From Celeribacter sp. HF31 (GTDB lineage Bacteria; Pseudomonadota; Alphaproteobacteria; Rhodobacterales; Rhodobacteraceae), in assembly GCF_011806455.1 (NCBI RefSeq), contig NZ_JAATOT010000005.1:302655-366654 (forward strand): DNA of 64,000 nucleotides, in the 5' to 3' direction. This document shows positions 34,591-43,633 of this stretch, in pieces (the stretch's first letter is position 1; the number at the start of each line of letters is the position of its first letter). A program made the position numbers and the translations under genes. The notes under the pieces were generated by a model. It searched no databases. It had not been told where the DNA came from and saw nothing but the letters and a program-made list of their open reading frames with translations.

Positions 34591-35056
34591 CGGCTCGTTC
34601 CTCTCGTCGCCCCGGCTTTGTGTCGCAGGGGTGTTTTGCGCTGCCATCGGTGTCTGCCCCCCGGTTCGCGGATGGGCGTGCTGGCGATCTGACGCCACCC
34701 AATGCACCGGCACGGGGGGAATCGCCCCCGCTAGGCGCATCTTCGGTGTTCCGCTCATCACCACATGCCCGTTTGGCCGGTCCTGCACCTCGTCGTTTAC
34801 GCGATGAAACCGCACAGGGCCGCCGGAATGGGTCAAACCCCAGATGGGTTTTGCTTTTTGTTCCGATAATGTTCTACCGCTGTTCTCGTATTGTGTCAAT
34901 TGTCCTGTCCCTCATCCAACACCTGCGTCAAACGCTGCCGTTGCACATGCGCCGCTATGATGCGGCGTTGCGCTGAGCTTGGCGGGAAGTTGGTTAAGGG
35001 GAGGTTAAAGGTTGACCGAATGGGCGCGAAATAGGCCTTGTACCACTCTCAGGGGC
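34591..35056. other. Leader and promoter region of lexA
   Basis: 466 bp between the lexA start and the end of moeA. From the start outward it holds a leader of about 270 nt, the lexA promoter with SOS box (34871-34899), a CGCCGC/GCGGCG hairpin at 34950-34967 after moeA, and no separate gene. The leader stays open in the lexA frame for 103 codons but I treat this as chance. Confidence 0.55.
34871..34899 (-). promoter_or_regulatory. lexA promoter with SOS box
   Basis: On the minus strand, -35 TTGACA (34899-34894), 17-bp spacer, -10 TAGAAC (34876-34871). The alphaproteobacterial LexA box GTTCTACCGCTGTTC (plus strand, 34871-34885) overlaps the spacer and the -10, so LexA would block its own transcription. 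Confidence 0.88.
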
Positions 35057-36229
35057 TCAGAGCCGGATCACGTCGACCGTTTCACCGGCCTCACGTGCAG
35101 GATCATGCGGCGGACGCACCAAAAGCGCGTTGGCGTTGGAGAGGATCGACAAAAGCGAACTGTCCTGACGCGCGAAGGGTTCAACACCCTCTGCCGTCAA
35201 AATGGCACGCATGTAATGTTCGCGCGGGCCATTCTCGGTCACGGAGTGCAACAGAACGGCTTTCTGGCGCGGCGCGGCTTGGGGCGGCAGGCCTTGCAGC
35301 GCGTCGAGCACGGGCAGCATGAACAGGCGTGCCGTGATCATCGCGGAGACCGGATTGCCGGGCAGGCCCAGCATCAAAGTGTCGCCCAGACGCCCGGCCA
35401 TCAGAGGTTTGCCGGGGCGCATGGCGACTTTGTAAAAGGCGCGTTCCATGCCCAGCTCTTCGACCACCTTGCCGACCAGATCGTGATCGCCCACCGAGGC
35501 GCCGCCAATGGAGACGATCACATCGGCCTCCATCGCCATCTCAAACGTGGCCCGGAGCAGGGTCATGTCATCGGGTGCGATTGGCAGCATCCGGGCAATG
35601 CCGCCCGCTTGCTCAACCATGGCGGCCAATCCAAAAGCGTTGGAGGCGATGATTTGCGAGGGGCCAGGCGTTTCGCCGGGCAGCACCAATTCATCGCCCG
35701 TCGAGATGATCGCCACCACAGGACGACGCCCGACGGAGACCTCGGCGTGGTTCATGGCGGCCAGAAGGGCAATGTCCTGCGGCGAGAGGCGGCGGGGCGC
35801 TGTGATCCCGTCCGAGGGGCTGAAATCATTGCCGGCGGGGCGGATGTTGCGATTGTCAGAGGGCGTGCAGGTCAGCGTGATGCGATCGCCTTCGCGGGTG
35901 ACGTCCTCTTGGATGATCACGCGGTCGGCGCCTGCGGGCAGGGGGGCGCCTGTGAAAATCCGCACGGCGGTGCCTTGGCCCACCGTGCCGGAAAACCCAT
36001 GTCCGGCGGCACTTTCACCGATCACCTCAAAACCCGCGCCCTCCGAGGTATCGGCATCGCGCACCGCATAGCCGTCCATGGCGGAGGCATCGAAGGGCGG
36101 TTGCACCAGACGCGCCATCGCGGTGTCGGCCAGCACGCGACCAGAGGCCTCTCTGAGCGGGACGGTCTCGCGGTCCAATGGTGTGCAAAGCGCAAACAGA
36201 TGCGCGAGGGCGTCCTGAACGGAAATCAT
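35057..36229 (-). CDS. moeA: Molybdopterin molybdenumtransferase MoeA
   Basis: A 390-residue enzyme that inserts molybdenum into adenylated molybdopterin. Typical segments are the N-terminal FDASAMDGYAVRDAD near residues 47-61, TGDELVLPGETPGPSQI, GGASVGDHDL, and FYKVAMRPGKPL. Length is normal. It starts one base after the moaC stop, so the two are translated together, behind trpC. An upstream open frame is present but the chosen ATG is standard. Confidence 0.94.
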   Translation of the reverse strand: MISVQDALAHLFALCTPLDRETVPLREASGRVLADTAMARLVQPPFDASAMDGYAVRDADTSEGAGFEVIGESAAGHGFSGTVGQGTAVRIFTGAPLPAGADRVIIQEDVTREGDRITLTCTPSDNRNIRPAGNDFSPSDGITAPRRLSPQDIALLAAMNHAEVSVGRRPVVAIISTGDELVLPGETPGPSQIIASNAFGLAAMVEQAGGIARMLPIAPDDMTLLRATFEMAMEADVIVSIGGASVGDHDLVGKVVEELGMERAFYKVAMRPGKPLMAGRLGDTLMLGLPGNPVSAMITARLFMLPVLDALQGLPPQAAPRQKAVLLHSVTENGPREHYMRAILTAEGVEPFARQDSSLLSILSNANALLVRPPHDPAREAGETVDVIRL

Positions 36230-36230
36230 G

Positions 36231-36707
36231 TCAGTCTCTCTCGTAGGTGCCGGATTTGCCGCCTTCTTTGCGCAACAGACGGGTCTGGACAATCTCCATG
36301 CCCTTTTCGGCGGCTTTGAGCATGTCGTAAACGGTGAGGGCGGCGACACTGGCGGCGGTCAGCGCCTCCATCTCCACGCCGGTTTGACCAGAGGTCTTGA
36401 CGGTGGCGCGAATGCGGATGCCCGGCAAGGTGGCGTCCGGTTCGAGATCGAGCGTCACCTTGGTGATCGGCAGCGGGTGGCACAGCGGGATCAGATCAGA
36501 GGTGCGTTTCGACCCCATGATGCCCGCAAGCCGCGCCACGCCCAACACGTCGCCCTTTTTCGCCGTTCCCTCGGTCACCAGCGCCAGCGTTTCCGGCGTC
36601 ATCTTCACAGCGCTCTCGGCGGTGGCGAGCCGGTCGGTCACGGGTTTGCCGGAGACGTCCACCATATGGGCGTGGCCCTCCCCGTCGAAATGCGTGAGCT
36701 CCGCCAT
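36231..36707 (-). CDS. moaC: Cyclic pyranopterin monophosphate synthase MoaC
   Basis: A 158-residue enzyme working with MoaA in the first step of molybdenum cofactor synthesis. The conserved [25 protein letters not shown] (with the catalytic His), [21 protein letters not shown] and the last Lys region are all present. Its start overlaps the trpC stop by one base and its stop is one base before moeA, so trpC-moaC-moeA form one unit. Confidence 0.95.
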   Translation of the reverse strand: MAELTHFDGEGHAHMVDVSGKPVTDRLATAESAVKMTPETLALVTEGTAKKGDVLGVARLAGIMGSKRTSDLIPLCHPLPITKVTLDLEPDATLPGIRIRATVKTSGQTGVEMEALTAASVAALTVYDMLKAAEKGMEIVQTRLLRKEGGKSGTYERD

Positions 36708-37507
36708 CAGGCTGGCACCGGATTGGCGAGCAGTGCGCGGGTGGCGGCCTCGACATCGTCTTGCCGCATCAGGCTTTCGCCGATGAGGAAACAGCGTGCG
36801 CCGTAACCGGCCATATCGGCGAGGTCTTGCGGCGTGAACAACCCACTTTCGCACACCAGCGTCCGGTCGGCAGGCGTGAGTTTCGACAGCGCGCGCGTGG
36901 TGTCGAGCGTGGTCTCGAAGGTCTTCAGATTGCGGTTGTTGACGCCCAAAAGCGGGGATTTGAGCTTGAGGGCGCGCTCCAGCTCCTCGGCATTATGCAC
37001 CTCGATCAGCACATCCATGCCATAGCCGAACGCCGCCTCTTCCAGCTCGGCGGCCAGCGCGTCCTCGACAGAGGCCATGATGATCAAGATCGCATCGGCG
37101 CCCCAGGCGCGGGCCTCGGCCACCTGATAGGTGTCATACATGAAGTCCTTGCGCAGCACCGGGAGCGAGACCTCGGCGCGGGCCTGTTTCAAAAACTCCG
37201 GCGCGCCTTGAAACGACGGCGTGTCGGTCAGCACGGACAAGCACGTGGCACCGCCGGCCTCATAGGCGCGGGCGATGGCGGGCGGGTTGAAATCCGGGCG
37301 GATGAGGCCCTTCGACGGGGAGGCCTTTTTGACCTCCGCGATCAACCCGTAGCCCGTGCGCGCGGCAGATTGCAATGCGGTGGCAAAGCCACGCGTGGGG
37401 CTTTGCTCGGCGGCCTGCGCCTCAAGATCGGAAAGCGGCACGGCGGCTTTGGCGCTCGCGACTTCTTCGAGCTTATAGGCTTTGATTTTATCGAGAACAT
37501 TGGACAT
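36707..37507 (-). CDS. trpC: Indole-3-glycerol-phosphate synthase
   Basis: A 266-residue (beta-alpha)8-barrel enzyme of tryptophan synthesis. Key segments are [46 protein letters not shown], and [17 protein letters not shown], with CESGLFT at the C-terminal phosphate site. Single-function, normal length. In related genomes trpG and trpD usually precede it; here they lie about 8.3 kb away with unrelated genes between, so the trp cluster is split. The gene upstream is a P450, 50 bp away in the same direction. Confidence 0.95.
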   Translation of the reverse strand: MSNVLDKIKAYKLEEVASAKAAVPLSDLEAQAAEQSPTRGFATALQSAARTGYGLIAEVKKASPSKGLIRPDFNPPAIARAYEAGGATCLSVLTDTPSFQGAPEFLKQARAEVSLPVLRKDFMYDTYQVAEARAWGADAILIIMASVEDALAAELEEAAFGYGMDVLIEVHNAEELERALKLKSPLLGVNNRNLKTFETTLDTTRALSKLTPADRTLVCESGLFTPQDLADMAGYGARCFLIGESLMRQDDVEAATRALLANPVPA

Positions 37508-37557
37508 GGGGCAGAGATACCTTGCGGGAGCGGCGAAGGGAAGATGGCAATGCGCGC

Positions 37558-38739
37558 TCAGGCCCGGATAACCAGCCGGGAGAGCCCATGGAAGTGCCAC
37601 GTGTCGGCGTAAAGCGGCGACTCAGTAAGGCGAAGGTTCGGGCAGCGTTCGAACAACCGGGGCAGGGCGACGCGCATCTCCAGCCGGGCAAGTGGCGCGC
37701 CGACACAAAAATGAATGCCCGCGCCGAAGGCCGCGTTCTGTTTCACCTTACGGCTCGGATCGAACCGGTTGGGATCGTCCCAAGTGTCGTCATCGCGGTT
37801 GGCGGCGGCCAGCAAAAGCCCGATCTTGTCACCGCGTTTCAGCTCTTGGCCAAGGAAGGTCGTGTCCTCATAGACCCAGCGCTGAAACAGATGCAGCGGC
37901 GGGTCATAGCGCAACAACTCCTCGATGGTGCCGTCGATCTTTTCGTCCGACAGAAATTCGCGTGGCGTTTCCTGCTCCAAGAGCGTTTTTACCGCGAGGC
38001 CAAGGCTGTGCACGGTCGCCTCATGGCCCGCATTCAACAGCAAGATGCAGGTGGTGATCAGCTCATCCGTGGTCAGTTTCTCGCCCTCGGATTCCGCCGC
38101 GATCAGCGAGGTGATCAGATCGTCCGCCGGTTGCGACCGCCGGGTCTCGACGTAAGAGCGCATGAAGTCGGAGAACTCGGTGGCGGCCTGTGAGGTGGCC
38201 TCTTCGATGTCCCGCGTGCGGGTCGGCGTGTAGACGGCAACCATGGCGTTGGACCAGGTGAGCAATTGCTCTGACATTTCCTCAGGCACGCCCAAAAGGC
38301 GACAGATGATCCGCACCGGCACCATTTTCGCAAATGCCGGCATGAGGTCGAATTCGCCCTTGGGAAAGCGGTTGATCAGGTCGTCCACGATCTCTTCGAG
38401 ATCCGGCACCAATGCCCTGATCCGGCGCGAGGTAAAGGCGCGCAGCACCAGAGATCGCAGCCGCTTGTGCCTGTCGCCTTCCAGCTCCAGCATCGAGTGA
38501 TCCTCGATGTCGTAAAAGGCGCGCAGATGGTCGGGAATATCGGGTGCGAAACCGTCCGGTGCCTCGCGGCCAAAGCGGTTGTCCCGAAGCGCCATTGACA
38601 CGCCATCATAATGCGCAATCACCGGCAGGCTCAGCTCCTCCCAGAACACCATGTTCCCTCCTGAGCGGAGCCGGTCGTAAAACGGGTAGGGATTCTGGAC
38701 AAAGGCGGGATCGTTCGGGGCGCAGGAAAAACGTTTCAT
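37558..38739 (-). CDS. Cytochrome P450
   Basis: A 393-residue soluble P450 of the bacterial CYP type. The heme-ligand segment [15 protein letters not shown] has Cys345. The I-helix has [13 protein letters not shown] and the K-helix ExxR is EELLR (with PPLHLFQRW after it). No signal or membrane segment. It must use a separate ferredoxin/reductase, none of which lies nearby. The substrate is unknown. The start follows AGAGAGGATATG. It is divergent from dctB (59 bp) and may share the transcript of trpC downstream (50-bp gap). Confidence 0.93.
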   Translation of the reverse strand: MKRFSCAPNDPAFVQNPYPFYDRLRSGGNMVFWEELSLPVIAHYDGVSMALRDNRFGREAPDGFAPDIPDHLRAFYDIEDHSMLELEGDRHKRLRSLVLRAFTSRRIRALVPDLEEIVDDLINRFPKGEFDLMPAFAKMVPVRIICRLLGVPEEMSEQLLTWSNAMVAVYTPTRTRDIEEATSQAATEFSDFMRSYVETRRSQPADDLITSLIAAESEGEKLTTDELITTCILLLNAGHEATVHSLGLAVKTLLEQETPREFLSDEKIDGTIEELLRYDPPLHLFQRWVYEDTTFLGQELKRGDKIGLLLAAANRDDDTWDDPNRFDPSRKVKQNAAFGAGIHFCVGAPLARLEMRVALPRLFERCPNLRLTESPLYADTWHFHGLSRLVIRA

Positions 38740-38798
38740 ATCCTCTCTTTGACTGCGAAGTGCTTTTATTTGCAAGCGGGGTTTTCTACTCTCTCCCC

Positions 38799-40631
38799 AT
38801 GACGACCAAGACCGCTCTCCCAGAAGATGCCCCCGCGCCGCTGCGCCATCGCCTGTTTTGGGCGGTTGGTGGGGTTTTGGCCGTGGCGCTTTTGGGGCTC
38901 GTGGTCTTTGCACTGAGCTTTCGCGCCGAGTTGGATCAGGCGGCCGAGCGCGGGTCTTCCGACTTGGCGCTCGCTTCCGACCGGCTGACCACCGGGTTGC
39001 AACGTTACCGCGAATTGGCGGTGTTCCTGTCGGATCACCCGACGGTTCTGGCACTGGTCTTCGCGCAATCTCCGGGCGAGAGCCCGAAACAGGCGACCTC
39101 GGATCTGTTGCGTGGGCTGGCCGATAAGACCGGCGCGCATTCCATCATGGTGGTCGATGGGGCCGAGGGCGGCGACGGGCAGATGCTGGCCGCCGCGGGC
39201 GAGGACCGCCTGCCCACAGGCACCCGTGCGGCGGTGCGGCGCGCGATGGACGGGGCTTTGGGGGTCGCGCATTTTGTCGATCTCGAAGGCCGCAGACGCT
39301 ATGTTTTTGCCGCGCCCGTGTTCACGCCCGGCGGTCCCGCAAAAGGCGCCGTGGTGGTCAATGTCGACATCGGGCTCTTGGAATGGGGCTGGCCGACGGA
39401 GGCCTCCGCGATCTATTTCACCGATCAATATGGCGTGGTCTTTGTCTCCAATCGCTCCGAATTGGTGTTGCGTGGCGGGAGCGCCGGGCCTTTGCCCATC
39501 ACTCATACATATCATGTCTCCGGCCATGACATCTGGCGCCATGAGGCCGGGCCTTACATCCCGTCGCCCGCGCTGCATCTGACCCGACCCTTGCCGGTCG
39601 TGGGGCTTGAGGCGGAGCTGTTGATGGACCTGCGCCCCGTGCTGTCGATCGCGGGGCTGCAAGCCGGGATGGCCTCGGCGCTCGCACTTGTCTTTGCGGC
39701 CTTTCTGTTTTTCGCGATGGAGCGGCGGCGCACCTTGGCGGAGGCCAACGCACGATTGGAGGCGCGTGTCGCGGCGCGCACCGAGGCCTTGGAATTGGCC
39801 AACCGCGAGTTGCAGCACGAGGTCCACGAGCGCCACGAGGCCGAAGCCCGTCTCAAACGCGCGCAGGCCGATCTGGTGCAGGCCGGGAAACTTTCGGCGC
39901 TGGGCGAAATGTCGGCGGGGATCAGCCACGAATTGAACCAGCCTTTGATGGCGATCCGGTCCTTTGCCGAGAATGCCCAGGCCTTTCTGGAACGCGAAAA
40001 CCCCGGCAAGGCCGCCGACAATCTGGGCCGCATCTCCGAACTTGCCCGCCGGATGGGGCGGATCATCAAAAACCTGCGTGCCTTTGCCCGGCAAGAATCC
40101 GAGACGATCACCGATGTCGAATTGACCAGTGTGATCGAGGCCGCGCTCGAGATGACGCAGGCGAAAATTTCCAACGCCGGTGTGACGCTCGACTGGACAC
40201 CAGAGAAACAGGCCCGGGAACAGGTCTGGGTGCGCGGCGGCGAGGTGCGGTTGCAGCAGGTGGTGATGAACCTTCTGTCCAACGCGGTCGATGCGATGAA
40301 GACCTCTTCCGAGACGGAAGACAAGCGCATCGAAATTCGGCTCACCCCCGGCGATCCCACCCGGCTTACCATCGCGGACACCGGCCCGGGCATTTCCGAG
40401 CCTGATAAAATCTTTGACCCGTTCTACACCACCAAAGAGGTCGGTGCTTCTGAGGGCATGGGGCTTGGCCTGTCGATTTCCTACGGGCTTGTGCAGAGTT
40501 TTGGCGGGCGTATTCGCGGCGAGAACCGCCCCGCTCAGAACGGCACTGGCGGCGGGGCCGTGTTCACCATAGAATTGCAGCCCGCCCAGCGGGGGAACAG
40601 GCAACAGGAGAGCCTTGATGCCACATATTGA
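38799..40631 (+). CDS. dctB: C4-dicarboxylate sensor histidine kinase DctB
   Basis: A 610-residue membrane kinase. Two membrane spans (about residues 20-42 and 282-305) flank a periplasmic sensor domain of about 240 residues that resembles the PAS-like dicarboxylate sensor. A coiled linker follows, then the H-box SAGISHELNQPL with His377, and the ATPase with LLSNAVDAM, DTGPGISEPDKIFDPFYTTK and GMGLGLSIS. It should phosphorylate the adjacent DctD, whose start overlaps its end by 14 bp. Confidence 0.93.
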   Translation: MTTKTALPEDAPAPLRHRLFWAVGGVLAVALLGLVVFALSFRAELDQAAERGSSDLALASDRLTTGLQRYRELAVFLSDHPTVLALVFAQSPGESPKQATSDLLRGLADKTGAHSIMVVDGAEGGDGQMLAAAGEDRLPTGTRAAVRRAMDGALGVAHFVDLEGRRRYVFAAPVFTPGGPAKGAVVVNVDIGLLEWGWPTEASAIYFTDQYGVVFVSNRSELVLRGGSAGPLPITHTYHVSGHDIWRHEAGPYIPSPALHLTRPLPVVGLEAELLMDLRPVLSIAGLQAGMASALALVFAAFLFFAMERRRTLAEANARLEARVAARTEALELANRELQHEVHERHEAEARLKRAQADLVQAGKLSALGEMSAGISHELNQPLMAIRSFAENAQAFLERENPGKAADNLGRISELARRMGRIIKNLRAFARQESETITDVELTSVIEAALEMTQAKISNAGVTLDWTPEKQAREQVWVRGGEVRLQQVVMNLLSNAVDAMKTSSETEDKRIEIRLTPGDPTRLTIADTGPGISEPDKIFDPFYTTKEVGASEGMGLGLSISYGLVQSFGGRIRGENRPAQNGTGGGAVFTIELQPAQRGNRQQESLDATY

Positions 40632-41850
40632 TCGCGTGCTTCTGGTCGATGACGACGCCTCCGTGCGCGAGGCTTTGGGCCAGACGCTGGAGCTCGCGGA
40701 CCTGACGGCCACGCTCGCGGGCAGCTATATCGAGGCCAAGGATCACATTTCGCGCGACTTTCCGGGCGTTGTAGTCTCCGACATCCGCATGCCCGGCAAG
40801 GACGGTTTCGCGCTTTTGGCCTATGCGCAATCGGTCGATGCGGAGCTTCCGGTGATCTTGTTGACCGGCGAGGGCGATGTGCCCATGGCGGTGCGCGGCA
40901 TCTCGGAGGGGGCCTTCGATTTTCTCGAAAAACCCTGCGCGCCCAAGGACCTGATCGCCGTGGTCGAGAAGGCGTTGAAAACCCGCGCCCTCGTGTTGGA
41001 GAACCGCCGCCTGAAACGACAGGTCGAACAGGGCGACGCCGCCGCGCGGTTGCTGCGCGGCACCTCGGATCTGTCGAAACGCATGCGCGAAGAGGCCCGC
41101 GCGGTGGCGCGCTCTGCCGCCGATGTTCTGGTCACCGGCGAGCCGGGGGTGGGCACGGCGAAAATGGCGGAGGTGGTGCACCTCTTGTCGGCGGGCTCCA
41201 TGGCGCCTTTTGTCAAATACCCGGCCTCCGCCATGACGGCCGAAACCCTGTCGCAGGCTTTTGCCACGGCGAAAGGCGGCTCCGTGTTCCTCGACGAAAT
41301 CGCAGGCCTGTCGTCGCCCGCGCAATTCGCGCTATTGGAAGAGTTGGAGCCCCACGACCGCCCGCGTCTCATTGCCGGGACCTATGCCGATCTCGGCGCT
41401 GCGGCCCGCGAGGGGCGGTTTTCGCCCGATTTGTTCTACCGGCTCGAGGCCGCCGTGATCCGCATCCCGCCGCTGCGTGAGCGTCGCGAAGACATCCCGG
41501 TACTGTTCCGCCACTACGTCAACATCGCCTGTGAACAGAGCGACCTGCCGGTGCCAGAGATCACCTCAGAGGTCATCTCAAACCTTCTGGCGCAGGACTG
41601 GCCGGGCAACGCGCGCTCGCTGATGAACGCGGCGATGCGCTTTGCGATGGGGCTGACCGAAGGCGAGGCGCAGGAAGAGATGGGGCTCGCGGAACAACTG
41701 GCGCAGGTCGAACGGTCGCTTTTGATTGCGGCTTTGCAGCGGCATCATGGCAATGCCACCGAGGCCGCCAAGGGATTGAAGTTGCCAAGAAAAACCTTTT
41801 ACGACAAATTGGCGCGACATGGCGTGAAGGCGGAGGTGTATCGTGCCTAA
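40618..41850 (+). CDS. dctD: DctD-type response regulator with a degenerate AAA+ domain
   Basis: A 410-residue NtrC-family regulator. Receiver domain at residues 1-120 with Asp55 (VVSDIRMPG) and DD near the start. The Walker A site reads GEPGVGTAK (174-182), where the normal lysine position is Thr. Walker B (VFLDEI, 223-228) follows only about 50 residues later, where about 70 are usual, and there is no GAFTGA loop. The C-terminal Fis-like helix-turn-helix (NATEAAKGLKLPRKTFYDKL) is intact. It can probably bind DNA but not remodel sigma54 polymerase. The ATG at 40618 follows AGGAG; a TTG three bases upstream is possible. Confidence 0.9.
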   Translation: MPHIDRVLLVDDDASVREALGQTLELADLTATLAGSYIEAKDHISRDFPGVVVSDIRMPGKDGFALLAYAQSVDAELPVILLTGEGDVPMAVRGISEGAFDFLEKPCAPKDLIAVVEKALKTRALVLENRRLKRQVEQGDAAARLLRGTSDLSKRMREEARAVARSAADVLVTGEPGVGTAKMAEVVHLLSAGSMAPFVKYPASAMTAETLSQAFATAKGGSVFLDEIAGLSSPAQFALLEELEPHDRPRLIAGTYADLGAAAREGRFSPDLFYRLEAAVIRIPPLRERREDIPVLFRHYVNIACEQSDLPVPEITSEVISNLLAQDWPGNARSLMNAAMRFAMGLTEGEAQEEMGLAEQLAQVERSLLIAALQRHHGNATEAAKGLKLPRKTFYDKLARHGVKAEVYRA

Positions 41851-41880
41851 CCTTAAATTTGTAAGAAAGGAGAGGGGTCT

Positions 41881-42222
41881 ATGACCAAGTTTCAAACATA
41901 TCTCGCCTGTGGGGCTCTCTCCGTTTTGCCTTTGGCGGCGGCGTCAGAGAGCTTGATGTTTTCCTATACGCAGCCGATGGAAGGTGTCTACGAACAGCAT
42001 TGGGCCGGGCATGAGATTGCCAGCATGGAGACCTATGCGGGTCAGCCGTATCGCATCTATGTCGAAGGGCAGGGCAAGCTGGGTGAATTTCATGGCATTC
42101 TCAGTCTCGACTGCGAGACGCCGCGGTATTCGAGTTGGCTGGCGCAATCGGAGTATCTCTCTGCCGAAGACGTGCCGACAGAGGTGATCAACGGGCTGCG
42201 CGCGACATGGTGCGTAAAATAG
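41881..42222 (+). CDS. Small secreted protein of unknown function
   Basis: A 113-residue protein with a signal peptide (MTKFQTYLACGALSVLPLAA, cleaved near residue 22). The mature part is about 90 residues with two cysteines (LDCETP and ATWCVK at the end) that could form a disulfide. No family recognised. The start follows GAAAGGAGAGG, a strong ribosome site. It lies directly after dctD and before the dctPQM promoter region, so its link to dicarboxylate sensing is only positional. Confidence 0.75.
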   Translation: MTKFQTYLACGALSVLPLAAASESLMFSYTQPMEGVYEQHWAGHEIASMETYAGQPYRIYVEGQGKLGEFHGILSLDCETPRYSSWLAQSEYLSAEDVPTEVINGLRATWCVK

Positions 42223-42264
42223 CCGGGCGACTCATTTGTACAGAAATTTGAACACGCAGTATAT

Positions 42265-42313
42265 GTGCGACATTCCGCACATGCGCAATTTTGTTGCGTG
42301 CGGATTTTCGCAC
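42265..42313. promoter_or_regulatory. Two dyad sites upstream of dctP, probable DctD binding sites
   Basis: GTGCG-acattc-CGCAC (42265-42280) and GTGCG-gatttt-CGCAC (42298-42313). The centres are 33 bp apart, three helical turns, as for cooperative dimer binding. From memory this resembles the tandem DctD sites at the rhizobial dctA gene. I see no -24/-12 sigma54 promoter between them and dctP. Confidence 0.75.
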
Positions 42314-42517
42314 ACTTGCGTGAGGCGCATGGCCGCTATGCGTTTTTTGCGTCACGTAACGCACTGACACAAAACAACTTTCAAGAAATTTTCAACTTTC
42401 CTTCACCTCCCCTTGATGCAAAGTGAAGCGCTTTGTTTTCTCTCCCTTAGAGCGCGTCGGGACCAAACCATCCCGATCTGCGCCGGATATTTCGATTTCA
42501 TGTCAGGGAGGACATCC

Positions 42518-43519
42518 ATGAAATTTCTCGCAACCGCTGCCACCGCTCTTGCGCTTTCTGTGACCGCAACCACCGCTTTTGCCGCCTGTGACGACGGCGA
42601 AATGGTGATCAAGTTCAGCCATGTCACCAACACCGACAAACACCCCAAAGGCATCGCCGCCAACCTGTTCATGGAGCGCGTAAACGCCGAGATGGACGGC
42701 AAGGTTTGTGTCGAGGTCTACCCGAACTCCACGCTCTATAACGACGATCAGGTGCTCGAAGCCATGCTTCAGGGCGACGTTCAGATGGCGGCTCCGTCGC
42801 TGTCGAAATTCGAGACCTTCTCGAAAGTCTACCGCATCTTCGATCTGCCTTTCATGTTCAAGAACATGGATGCCGTCGAGGAATTCCAATCCTCCGAGGC
42901 CGGTCAGAACATGAAAGAGGCCATGGTGCGTCGCGGTCTTTTGGGTCTTGGCTTCTGGCACAACGGTCTCAAGCAATTCTCCGCCAACAAGCCGCTTCTG
43001 GAGCCGTCGGACGCCGCCGGTCTCAAGTTCCGCGTGCAGCCCTCTGACGTGCTCGTCGCCCAGATGAACGCGCTCGACGCTTCGCCGCAACCGATGGCCT
43101 TCTCCGAGGTTTACGGCGCGCTGCAAACCGGCGTTGTGGACGGTCAGGAAAACACCTGGTCCAACATCTACGGCCAGAAATTCTTTGAGGTGCAGGACGG
43201 CGTGACCGAAACCAACCACGGCCTTCTCGACTACATGGTCGTGACCTCCGTCGATTGGTGGGAAGGCCTGGACGCCGACATCCGCGACCAGCTCGCCACC
43301 ATCATGAATGAAGTCACCGCCGAGCGGAACGCCGCCATCGCCGAAGTTGACGCCGACAACCGTCAGGCCGTGCTGGACGCGGGCGGTGTGATCCGCGAGC
43401 TGACCGATGAGCAGCGCCAGGATTGGGTCGATGTGATGAAGCCGGTCTGGGCTCAGTTCGAGGGCGACGTGGGCGCCGACAACATCGCGTTGGCACAAGA
43501 AATCAACGCCAAGCACTAA
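42518..43519 (+). CDS. dctP: TRAP transporter substrate-binding protein DctP
   Basis: A 333-residue periplasmic binding protein with signal peptide (MKFLATAATALALSVTATTA, then FAAC). Typical TRAP features: KFSHVTNTDKHPKGIAAN, AMLQGDVQMAAPSL, FRVQPSDVLV with the substrate-binding Arg, and GALQTGVVDGQENTWSNI. The closest type is the C4-dicarboxylate binding protein, fitting DctB/DctD upstream. The start ATG follows CAGGGAGGAC. The gap to dctQ holds hairpins, consistent with higher expression of dctP than of dctQM. Confidence 0.94.
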   Translation: MKFLATAATALALSVTATTAFAACDDGEMVIKFSHVTNTDKHPKGIAANLFMERVNAEMDGKVCVEVYPNSTLYNDDQVLEAMLQGDVQMAAPSLSKFETFSKVYRIFDLPFMFKNMDAVEEFQSSEAGQNMKEAMVRRGLLGLGFWHNGLKQFSANKPLLEPSDAAGLKFRVQPSDVLVAQMNALDASPQPMAFSEVYGALQTGVVDGQENTWSNIYGQKFFEVQDGVTETNHGLLDYMVVTSVDWWEGLDADIRDQLATIMNEVTAERNAAIAEVDADNRQAVLDAGGVIRELTDEQRQDWVDVMKPVWAQFEGDVGADNIALAQEINAKH

Positions 43520-43540
43520 GCGCGTTTGACGTGATTGACG

Positions 43541-43563
43541 GGGCCCCGCAGGACGACGGGGCC
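43541..43563 (+). terminator. Attenuating hairpin between dctP and dctQ
   Basis: GGCCCCG (43542-43548) pairs with CGGGGCC (43557-43563), followed by TTGTCC and a second GC-rich hairpin. This is common between binding-protein and membrane-subunit genes and likely reduces readthrough. Confidence 0.6.
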
Positions 43564-43633
43564 TTGTCCGCCCCCTTTTCGGGGGAACGGGTCTGCGGCG
43601 TGCAGACCGGAGGGGCAAAAGGGGTCACTCATC

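Noticed and set aside
34591..34899. N-terminal extension of lexA by about 103 residues
   Set aside because: The extension would begin inside the -35 box of the lexA promoter, has no domain features, and the canonical MLTKKQ start has a good ribosome site. Kept only as a low-interest leader observation.
42314..42517. Sigma54 promoter for dctP
   Set aside because: No GG-N10-GC pair with flanking consensus is visible by eye; the nearest GG and GC pairs have the wrong spacing. A computed matrix scan would be needed to exclude it.
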